Origin: Malaya genurostris
Lineage: Eukaryota; Arthropoda; Insecta; Diptera; Culicidae
DNA length: 64,000 nt
Assembly: GCF_030247185.1 (NCBI RefSeq)
Contig: NC_080571.1
Span: 346,921,879-346,985,878, forward strand
Direction: 5' to 3'
The notes beneath the pieces are model-generated. The model saw only the letters and a program-made list of their open reading frames with translations. It made no database searches and was not told the DNA's origin. Both the position numbers and the translations under genes were made by a program. Each line of letters opens with the position of its first letter. The stretch's first letter is position 1. Below, piece by piece: positions 55,483-64,000 of the stretch.

Positions 55483-56359
55483 TAGAGATGTGCGAAGCAG
55501 CTCATACCGGTGAACAGCTCTGAACTGATCAGCTCACTAGAGAGAATCGATTCAATGTATCAGCTCATCAGATCATTTAGATTGAACTGAAGGTTTATTT
55601 TGAGCGACGTTTTTTGCGCCATTTTTCTTACTCCGTTTTTCTTTCAAATGCATGATCGAAATCATTGATGCACAAAGAACAATGCTATGCGAACTAACTT
55701 GTTTGCGAATTATTATTATGTCACATTTGAGAATATCTGCAAAAGTGGCATCCCTGAATGTACCTTAGCCTACTGAGTGAGAGGTAAGATTTCTTATTGA
55801 CAACGACTCATTCAATCTGTTAAAGAAGGATAAATACACATTTGGAAGAACGAACTAAAGCTCATGTACACATTTATTCTCATTTATAACTCGCTCTTCA
55901 AGAGCCAAAGATCCGTTCAGCTCGTAGCTTGTTTCTACCTTACCAGCAGGGATGCCAGGTCGTTTTTTTTTTTCAAAAATCTGTGATCAAACCAAAAACC
56001 TGTTTGTGCAAAATCTGTGCACGTTTCCCCGTTTCCATAATAGCTGCTCGGAATCATTTTGGTTAGCAAAAAAAAGGTCTCCATATTTCCTACCGCTCTG
56101 TAATTTTTGGTGCTAAACGTGAACAATTTCAAAAATCTGTGATCGATTTCAGAATCTGTGAAAAACTGTGCCTTTTTTTAAATCTGTGCAAAAGGTTGAA
56201 AATCTGTGAAACACAGATTAATCTGTGAACCTGGCATCCCTGCTTACCAGTGCGGTGAACTGGTGAGCTGCGGTTTTTTTTAAAAAGAGCTGAGAGCTAT
56301 CAGTTCACTTTAAAGATTCGATTCACTGGAATAGCTCAGGAGCGAATTGCCCATCTCTA
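55483..56359. mobile_element. hAT-type MITE (TAGAGATG ends), host of a nested MITE
   Basis: Ends TAGAGATGTGC and GCCCATCTCTA are inverted. The 8-bp flanks CACTCACT (55475-55482) and CGCTCACT (56360-56367) differ by one base, fitting a hAT target duplication. Subterminal regions contain many AGCTC/GAGCT motifs. A second MITE (55947-56242) lies inside. GTGGCATCCCTGAA near 55745 may be a further decayed hAT end. Confidence 0.7.
55947..56242. mobile_element. hAT-type MITE with AATCTGTG subterminal repeats
   Basis: A 13-bp perfect inverted repeat (CAGGGATGCCAGG) and a perfect 8-bp target duplication CTTACCAG (55939-55946, 56243-56250) define the 296-bp element. At least six copies of AATCTGTG, mostly preceded by A runs, lie throughout, probably binding sites for a hAT transposase. 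No coding capacity. Confidence 0.88.
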
Positions 56360-56499
56360 CGCTCACTGCAAAAGTGAGTTACAGAAATAGCAGACACGTG
56401 ACGCCCTCCGTTTCTTAACCATTCATGGTTTCAGCATGGCCATAGTGAAAATGAGTCACACGAATAGTACTCAGGATATTCTCATTGGAAAATAAATTG

Positions 56500-57085
56500 G
56501 ATTGGGAATGTATTTTCCTATAAGTATTGTAAAAGTTTGCTGCATTAAGTTGCATATTTCACTTCGGCACAAGGTTTCCTAGGTAAAAATAGGTAAAATG
56601 ATGTATAACTTTTCCAAAAAAGAATAAACCTGTGCATTACCTTCTACAAAATTATGGGATTTTATATTTTCTACAATTATTCCAAACAAAGTATGTATAA
56701 AAAAATAACTTGTAACAAGTTATGATTAGAAAACTAGTTTTGAGGGGGTTGTCATAATTCAATAATTAAAACTACCTTTGGAATGGCCTAAAAAAAGTTC
56801 CATCGAGTTCCACTTAGATTTTTTTTATAGTATTGGGCATATCTTTTCTTATAAATTTTGTAAAAATCAGCTCCATAAAGTTGCATATTTTGCTTCGGTG
56901 TAAGGTTTTATCATAGGTAAAAAATAAAGGTAAAATGTTGTATAACTTTCCAAGGAAACAACAAATTTATGCACTACCTTCAGCAAAAATATGGGATTTT
57001 TCTTCAATTATTCCAAACAAACTATGCATGAAAAAAATAACTTGGAACAAGTTATGAATAAAATAGTTATTTTAAGAGGGTTGCC
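56500..57085 (+). repeat. Two diverged ~330-bp tandem repeats
   Basis: The units at about 56510-56780 and 56850-57085 share TAAGTTGCATATTT / TAAAGTTGCATATTT, AGGTAAAATG, ATGGGATTTT, ATTATTCCAAACAAA and AACAAGTTATGA blocks in order. Confidence 0.7.
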
Positions 57086-57451
57086 ATAAAAAACGCTCTG
57101 TATATACGAAACGGTGCGACCTACACTTTTGGTAGACTTGACAAAGTAAACTATTTTCAATAGTTCTAAAAATTTGTAGAAGAAAATTTTGTTTTTCATA
57201 AATAAAGTTATGGTTATATTTTTTGTCAAAGTAGTCCATGAACAATTAGGGATAGAATCAAATCAAATTTGTAAATAATTTCTTAAAAGTAACTATATGC
57301 ATAAAAAGAACGGTTTGGCAGCTACTGATTTATGTCCACGTTTTTATTTATTCGAACCACTGTGCGGCGTAGAAAGACTCCGTGGGTCGGAAACGTCATG
57401 ACGTCTGTTTTCTGGCATTGTCATGGTCTACTTTTGGTATACTAGCCTAGG

Positions 57452-57645
57452 GTTTTCTCTTGTATTCGCAAAGTAATAACCGCGCGCATTCACTCTATTT
57501 TCATCGAAGTAGGCGCTTGGTTACTGAAAGCAATGTACAGTGGTCAATCCGGTGACCTGATGGCAAAATTGGAAGTTTGTTTAACATTCCAAATACCAAG
57601 CCCGGAAAAAAATTGGAACGGTTACTTCGAGCTGCCATAACTCAG
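57452..57645 (+). repeat. Left arm of a large inverted repeat (family S extended)
   Basis: Aligns inverted with 61207-61401 at roughly 90% identity by eye. Shared blocks include ACTCTATTTTCA, GAAGTAGGCGCTTGGTTACT and CAGTGGTCAATCCGGTG. It contains the family S block TTGGAACGGTTACTTCGAGC at its inner end. Confidence 0.8.
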
Positions 57646-58734
57646 ATGTTTTTCAATGAATCTCAATAAATTTTACACCCTCGAATTTTGTGAAGTTCGT
57701 AGTTTATTTCAAAAGATTTGTACCTGAGGATTAAATGAGAAAAACCAATGAAAGGGAGATTTTTCCCATTTCAAGTTTTTTTTCAAACTCAAAATATGCC
57801 AAGGGGGATGACAGTAATTCATCTCGTATCTGTTAATGACATATTTATTAGAGTTTTACTCTGCTTCTTTACACTTGGATCTCATATGCGTCATTTTTTC
57901 GTGATATAATAAGAATATGAACAGTAAGCCTCTTTGGGTGTGTCAACAATTTGTCTAGATTTTCATGAATACTCATGAATAGTTTATCAACTGGTGAGAA
58001 GATTTCATGTAAAAACGAAATTTTGAACGTGTCATGCTCAAACCAAACAACAAAACACAAACGCATTATTGGATTGAGAGTTGGTAAGACAACTTATTAA
58101 TTGATCAATGCATACTTTTTTGCTATTAGCCTTCAATGGTACTAGTTAATAACTAAAATCTGCTTCTAATTGAATTTGCTCAACGAGCTCATCCCTTATA
58201 TTCAATTGAGTGATTGCACTTTCTACTCTATCTTTCACTAAAGTGAACTACTAAATAAATCCTCAGAACCAATTAACCCTTTTATGGAAAAACTATGTAA
58301 TTTGTATTGAATGGTGGACATGGAAGCATTCACTGATTGATTTGATTTTCTAGGAATGATTTTAGATCGAAATTTCGAAAATAACCTGTCTGATTTCACG
58401 AAGCGTAAAATTGACATTGCGGGAAACAAAATCTATCCATTGCACAGAGGGAAAAAATCTAAGAAACCCCGCAAAGAATTCTGTAACTCATGAACTAATT
58501 GAGATAGGTCAACAAACCTGTCGTATTTCTCGATATCGTTGCGTGGTTCACTCGGCAACAATGATGAACCGGTCTCCATTTTATAAATCACACCGTCTAT
58601 TTAAAGATGATATTGGATGAAGTAAATCTCTCAAAAATACCTTTATTTGATTAGCCAAACCATCAGCATATTTTTTAGAATATCGAAGGAATGGAAAGGC
58701 TTATCTAAGTATTTTTGCAGAGGTTTAACTTCTC
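57646..58734. other. Unassigned AT-rich sequence inside the large inverted repeat
   Basis: The first ~60 bp still belong to repeat family S (ATTTTACACCCTCGAATTTT). No coding region is recognised in the rest. Confidence 0.4.
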
Positions 58735-58965
58735 ACTCGTGGAAGGCTGCAATGTCTTGTAGCTGCTCGTCGATCACACGCGCGCGGTTACTCCTAGCAA
58801 CGTCGCTGATTACCGCGCACCGGAAAACTAGATGGTGCGGAATGCGTCGTTGATCCAGTTGCTCTCCCGTGTTTCCTGCTGATGTCCAGTTGGTTGTTAG
58901 CTCCGTTCGTTTCACCGTTCGAATGTAGAATGAGTTTGATTTCCTCGAACTACTACTTTTATAGC
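58735..58965 (-). promoter_or_regulatory. GC-rich island with TATA box and initiator on the minus strand
   Basis: On the minus strand CTATAAAAG (TATA at 58955-58962) is followed by TCATTC (58927-58932), whose A lies about 32 bp from the first T of TATA, the canonical arthropod spacing. Downstream is a ~180-nt GC-rich, CG-rich segment, open in one frame from 58915 to 58736 (HHLVFRCAVISDVARSNRA) but without an ATG near the start. Composition and core promoter suggest the 5' end of a captured or decayed host gene. The protein is not recognised. Confidence 0.4.
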
Positions 58966-59206
58966 TGATTATCTTAGCTTTTCTATTCTGGTTACCTCAG
59001 CAACCGTAGAATATGCACCGCCTGTTATGTACGCTATTTTTTTTACTGAATAACGGATGACTGAATATAGTCTTGTAGAGCCATATTTTTTCCATTTGGA
59101 TTTCTTTTCTTTGTTCAACAATTATAATAATATTCATTTCGTTCAGTTTATTATTATCATCGTTTTTATTATTATTATTTTTCAATACAACCCTACGAAA
59201 CCAAAG

Positions 59207-59937
59207 GGTTTCTTATGTAAAAATGTCCAAGGAATTCAATGGAATGGAATTTACAATGGCTGCACGAAACGCAATCCTGCTCGTTTTACCCCAAATGTAC
59301 AGCAGTTTTGGGGTTTTCTGAAACATTCGCTCTGTAACTTGATATCATGAAATAGAGGAATTGGGGTTAAATAGTCACCAGAACGTTTCATGCGGCCAGT
59401 GTGGGTTCTTCCATTCGATTCTCCAAACTTTTTTACATAATATAAGATAGTTTTCGCATGCTTCCAATGTGGTTCGCTTAAGACTTAGGGGTGATTTCGA
59501 TGAAAATTGCACATATGGGAGGAATAGGGGTAAAATAGCCACCAAAACGTTTTGTGCGGCCAGTGTAGGTTCTTCCATTTGGTTCTACAGACTTTTTTCT
59601 ATAAGATAAGCTAGATTTAGTAATCTGCCAATAAGTTTTGCCATGATTCAAGACCGATTTACAATAAAATACCATAATATGGAGGAAATGGGGTAAAATA
59701 GCAACCAAACAGTTTCGTGCGGCCAGTGTACACACTTCCATTCGATTCTCCGAACATTTTTACATAAAATCAAGCTATTTTAGTAAACCGCACTCGATTT
59801 CTTTTCAAGTTACAGAACAAACACTACAGAAAACCCTAAAACTGCTGGACATTTGGGGTAAAATGAGCAGGATGGCGATTCGTGCGGCCATTAAAAACCA
59901 TTCCATTGAATTCCTTGGATTTTTTACATAAGAAACA
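59207..59937. mobile_element. MITE-like element with ~110-bp inverted ends and ~164-bp internal tandem units
   Basis: The left end (GTTTCTTATGTAAAAATGTC) and the right end (inverse, ending TTACATAAGAAAC) align inverted for over 100 bp. Between them the motif GCGGCCAGTGT recurs at 59392, 59556 and 59719, and GCGGCCATT of the right end at 59884, a spacing of 163-165 bp. Each unit also carries GGGGTAAAATAGC and TTCCATTCGATTCTCC. The right end is thus the last tandem unit. No coding frame of note. Confidence 0.75.
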
Positions 59938-60452
59938 CTCTTGTTTATTGCCATTTTCTATGGTTCCCGATTTTTTGCGAGTTTCCTGGGTTTTTTCCCA
60001 CTGTGCATTGGTGTGTCCGGATAACGTTTTCTACCAAAATTGAGCATGATAATAAGTCCATTATTCGGAATATTTAAAATATCAATCTATGCCATAAGAC
60101 TTTCCAGAAAACAATTTTCAGTTTGATGACATACATGTCAAATTTAAAGAGTTAGAAGTAATGGCCTAGATCTCTTGCTGTAAATGTAATGAAAAATTTG
60201 AACATTTTAAATTTTCTTCAAGAACAAAATGGCACAAGCAGGCCCGTCCCCAGAATTCACAGTACGCTTTCAATAACTTTGTAGATTCTAAAGCAATTAA
60301 TTATGGGTTGCCTAATATTCCAGTTCTAAGTTGTTTTTATTCTTCATTAGAAATTGATACAGTGTAAATTTTATGGAAAACTATCAAGTTGATAGTATAT
60401 CAAATTTTGTCCAGATTCGACTTCTCGTTTTGGAATACCATAGTGATGAGCG
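59938..60452. other. Unassigned sequence
   Basis: No coding region, inverted ends or repeat match is recognised. Confidence 0.4.
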
Positions 60453-61083
60453 GTGCAGTAAAACTTCATTCAATTCAATTGAAACTGAATGTGGAACACA
60501 TTGACGATCTCTCCACTGCAGTAAACTTCACTCTCTGACACACATTGTGTTTTGCTGACAGCCCGAACGAGCAACATTCAGCTCATCACTCGTTTCTCTT
60601 CAATCGAGGCTCAGTTTAATTACCGTCAGTTGATCTCTCTAAGTAACGAAATATATCTCTTTCAATAGTGTAAGAGCGGCCTTCAAATGAGGTTCATGTA
60701 AACATTCGAATTGGTTCAAGATAATAGATGAAAGACTAATCAGATAGCTGAAATATCAATCACAGAATGCACATAAATTAATTGTTTCCTCCTTCAGTAT
60801 TCATTTTTAATACTTTACTCCATTTATAATTCTATTCGTTCGAATCTGCTTACTACCAAGAGCGAAGACAATGAAGCAGCTATACTACTTGGCACTTGAA
60901 ACTGAGCAAACAAAACTTCAAATGACTAGGTACGATTATTCAACTGACGATGAATTCTGAGAGCTTCACTTGAAAATGGCAGCAAAAGTCAAATGAATTA
61001 GTAAGGATACGCTGACGGTCAGCGGCCATAAATTTCATTTTCATCTTATATTATTCGATTGAAAATGAAATTTTACCGCACTG
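60453..61083. mobile_element. hAT-type MITE (CAGTGCGGTAAAA ends)
   Basis: The right end, read inward, is CAGTGCGGTAAAATTTCATT. The left end is CGGTGCAGTAAAACTTCATT. GTGATGAG flanks both sides (60445-60452, 61084-61091), a perfect 8-bp duplication. It is 631 bp and non-coding, inserted inside the large inverted repeat. Confidence 0.8.
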
Positions 61084-61206
61084 GTGATGAGTGTTAAAAT
61101 CATCAATTTGAAGAGAGAAAAATATCTGAAAACTATTCAGTAAACCCTTCTAGTTTCGATAGTTTTTTGCTCAACAAATTTACTTCCACTATACTAAAGA
61201 AGCAGT

Positions 61207-61401
61207 GTAAGTTATGGCAGCTCGAAGTTACCGTTCCAATTTTTTTTCCAGGCTTGGTATTTGGAGTGTTTAACAAACTTCTAATTTTGACATCAGGCCA
61301 CCGGATTGACCACTGTGCATTGCTTCCAGTAACCAAGCGCCTACTTCGTTGAAAATAGAGTGAAGGCGCGCGGTTATTGCTTTGCAAATACAAGAGAAAA
61401 C
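61207..61401 (-). repeat. Right arm of the large inverted repeat (family S extended)
   Basis: Inverted counterpart of 57452-57645. The outermost shared bases are GTTTTCTCTTG, and no target duplication is visible outside. Confidence 0.8.
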
Positions 61402-63530
61402 ACTGAGAAAAATGAATCAATAAATAGCGTTCATCTTAGATTTATTTTAGACTCTTTGCCAAACTCATTTCAAGTTTTTGTTCACCTAAAGAGTTATTGT
61501 AGTAGTGCGCACAAAATGAAAGCTGTTCACACGAATTCTGTTAATTTTTTCCATCCAGCGGCATGAAAATAATGAAAAGAAATTATATTTCCACGATTGA
61601 CCACGGATTGATATTCAAAAAACATAAACACGCACAAAAGATTGTTCGCGGAATCAGGTGAAAAACAGATCTCATTGCAGTCCTTAGGTGGTTTGGTGGA
61701 TCAAATTTGGAGATAACGGCATCAGGAATGCCATTTCGAATTCCCTACGGGGGAGCAGAAATCTAAATGGATTTTCTTCGAGGTAAACTGAGCTTAAATT
61801 TCCACTTCCAAGATCCTCAACAGCAAAAGATGTTTACTCGTTTCTAGTCACACACACACACATGTAAAAGCTTCTGCAACCGATACGAAAAAAACAAAAA
61901 AAAAAAACATTTGCTTCGAGCCAAAGTTGTTTACTCACAATAGAGCTTAAAATTGTTCATGCTCGAAAGCAAGGCCGCAACCAGTGGAAATATATTTTCT
62001 GTCGCTGTCGCATTCTCCAGCGGAAGGTAAAATTCTCTAAACTATAGCGCGGAAGCAAATGCGTTAGGCAATTAAAACGCACTGACCGGAAAATGGCGAA
62101 AAAATGGTAAACATCACACGGTCGAATGAAAGCGCGCACCACCGCCTGCTGGGATGGTTGCCGGAATTTCACAAAGGATTTTCTTCCAACGAGTCCGCAA
62201 TGTCGGTAACGGCGGCGCTGGTGTTCTACTGGTTTGCGTTTTTAATAATATTTCTCGGTACTTGACTCGGTAGTCGAGGATGTTTTTTTTTATTTGTTCG
62301 CAGTTTGACTTGATCCGCATTGAAGCAACCGTACAAATGGTAGACGGTCGCGCTGGGAATCGTGGAAATTAAATGTAAATAGCACTCGGACCCCGAGTTC
62401 ACTCACCGAATTCCGCAGTCACTTCAGCTTAGTTCGGAACAGCGCATATTTTTTCATCTACACACTGTAAGAGATTACTTCTGTGCGGAGTGTCTCTGGT
62501 CGAGTGCAGCTTTGCCGATTTTGTTTATCTTGCGCTGGCTGGAGCATGGCGGAACCTTCAAATTTTCGTAATTAAAATTGCATTTTAATATCTAGAGTGA
62601 TGAGTTTTCTCTACGTCACTCACTGTGGAAATACATTTTATAGTTACACAGTTGAAAAAAAAAAAAGAGTTGAAACGGACAGTATGGATTTAGTTGGGAG
62701 CTTTTAATTGCATATGGAAAGCATCCATGGTTGAAATGATTGCCTTTCACGCAGCCTACTTGGATTTCATACCAGAACCTTCTGTTTGACGAATCGTGCC
62801 ACAAAATAGAAAAAAAATCTATAAATAACTGCACCATATGAGCAATTATTACATTTTTTTTTCTGTGCTCTGTTCCAATTCGACACAGATGGAAACGCGG
62901 AATGATTCCAACGTAGAATGCAACTACTCAACTCAAGATGCAGTATTTTTTCATCGTTAAAAAATATTTTATTATGCATAATTTGACATCGTCGCTATGT
63001 TATGTTTTGAACCAAAGATTATTCAAATGTTTGTAGGCACATAATTAGAGTCAATATAATTTTGGTCTGACGCGGAGAGAATTCGTTCTAGAAAAAAAGT
63101 TAGCACGGTGACATTCCCTGCTCAAGATCCAAGTAACCATTGAAAATATGAATCCCGTTGACATTTATATTACGCTTCACCAGTGAACTTCTGACCTACT
63201 TCGCTATAGTGGCATATCGGCTTAGCAGGCAAAACAGGCAGGCGAAGCATGTCCTCAGGCCGGAAATTGGGTTTCGTCGTCGCAAGCACTGATTGGAAAC
63301 AATCGATGTCTCATTCATTCGTTCATTCATGATTGCATCAGCCGGCCGGATGTCATCACTAGCTAAATCATCAATGTAAACACCATGTAGATCATTACGT
63401 GGTTGTTTCCAGACTACCACAGAGTTCGAAATGATTTGTTTTAAGGCAGATTTTGAACGTTTGATGAGTGCCAAAGCTGTTTTCTTGGTATGTTAATATT
63501 ATTTCTGTCAATTAAAACACTAAATCATTT
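61402..63530. other. Unassigned sequence; GC-richer patch at 62000-62560
   Basis: The patch has a short ATG frame at 62199 with a hydrophobic stretch (LVFYWFAFLIIFLG) that could encode a signal-anchor-like peptide before a stop. The GTACTT that follows is a weak splice donor. This may be host sequence, such as regulatory or alternative first-exon sequence, but evidence is thin. CA repeats occur near 61850. Confidence 0.3.
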
Positions 63531-63532
63531 TT

Positions 63533-63600
63533 TTTACGTTTCGTCTTCGATTCATCAGGGCAGTAGCAGTTTATGTTGAAACACTACTAATGTCACCAAC
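63533..63600 (-). repeat. Decayed hammerhead-bearing repeat, copy 3 (partial)
   Basis: On the minus strand CTGATGA, AATC-GAA-GAC, GAAACGTAAA reproduces the 3' half of the hammerhead motif, with a mismatch in helix II. The 5' half with the cleavage site is not found. Confidence 0.5.
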
Positions 63601-63677
63601 CATGCAATGTTTTGACTTTTCTTTTCACATATGCTGCTGTAATTTTTATAAAGGATTGAATCATAGAAATAGAAGTA

Positions 63678-64000
63678 AAGACTGTCCCAGAAAGTATGGA
63701 CGCAACCAAAAATCCCTGCCATTTCGCAATGGTTCAGAATCTGTCAATTTTTATTGCTGCGTCCTGTTGTTTACACTCTTCTCTAACCACTTGTGCAGTT
63801 GTTTATTCGTTTTCATTAGTTTGTTTCGAAATGTGTGAACTTTCAGCAGAACAACGTCGAAAAATTGTGTACAAATGGTGCACAGAACGCGGACTGTCAC
63901 TGAGAAAGATAGCAAAATGGAAGGAGTAAGTGAAAATGCCGCGCGAAATGCAATCAGGAAGTTCGATGAGGATAACACCTTTGAGGATAAACCGAAAACG
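63678..64000 (+). mobile_element. Tc1-like element, cut by the window end
   Basis: The left end AGACTGTCCCAGAAAGTATG follows a TA (63676-63677). A transposase start follows at 63831. The right end is beyond the window. Confidence 0.6.
63831..64000 (+). pseudogene. Tc1-like transposase, N-terminus, frameshifted, partial
   Basis: The ATG at 63831 starts MCELSAEQRRKIVYKW and a helix-turn-helix region (GLSLRKIAK). A stop at 63927 follows. The next frame carries VSENAARNAIRKFDEDNTFE on to the window end, so a 1-nt indel near 63920 breaks the gene. Catalytic residues lie outside the window. Confidence 0.65.

Noticed and set aside
59355..59884. CRISPR-like array because of the regular 164-bp spacing
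   Set aside because: The repeated units are long and contiguous with no short repeat-spacer structure; it is a tandem repeat inside a transposon in eukaryotic DNA.

Overview
The window looks like nuclear genomic DNA of an insect, most probably a mosquito (Culicidae). It is AT-rich, almost free of host coding sequence and packed with nested transposable elements. These include a Tc1/mariner element of the DD37E type known from mosquitoes, Jockey- and I-like non-LTR retrotransposons, a BEL/Pao LTR element, hAT- and mariner-like MITEs, and tRNA-like repeats. Species cannot be fixed from the sequence alone. All family names rest on motifs read by eye, without a database search.

Layout. 1-6.6 kb: a nearly intact non-LTR retrotransposon (1309-5444, 10-bp target duplication, one frameshift in ORF2) between two diverged copies of an unnamed repeat. 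6.6-16 kb: a palindromic DD41D mariner-like derivative, a GCCGAA-repeat MITE, a DD37D element, a retrotransposon ORF1 remnant and a 1.6-kb TA-flanked element. 16-24 kb: two decayed RT copies of one retrotransposon family, a fold-back locus with a complete hammerhead ribozyme, and an internally deleted mariner. 24.5-28.6 kb: the most host-like stretch, with a probable first coding exon (signal peptide plus GTGAGT donor) at 27422-27488 on the + strand. Much of the right half of the window could be its first intron.

29-40 kb: a DD37E element interrupted by a MITE, copies of a large dispersed repeat, a second hammerhead ribozyme, and a cluster of tRNA-like pol III box sequences including a 0.8-kb inverted repeat. 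40.1-47.1 kb: a BEL/Pao element on the minus strand. Its LTRs are identical apart from 9 bp and it has a 5-bp target duplication, but it lacks the reverse transcriptase core and carries a 1.4-kb MITE. 49.7-53.7 kb: a decayed I-clade retrotransposon. 55-64 kb: nested hAT MITEs, a large inverted-repeat structure (57.45-61.4 kb) enclosing a tandem-repeat MITE, another hAT MITE and a GC-rich promoter-like island, then the start of a Tc1-like element cut by the window edge.

Most notable: two 99-nt sequences (20146-20244 and 36544-36642, both minus strand) satisfy the hammerhead ribozyme core, with a 7-bp helix III and a long helix I. They lie in a dispersed repeat with no recognisable protein, and a third decayed core lies near 63.5 kb. 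Other points of interest are the RT-less but recent BEL copy with an N-terminal PHD finger in Gag, and two Tc1/mariner elements remodelled by inverted duplication of their own sequence.
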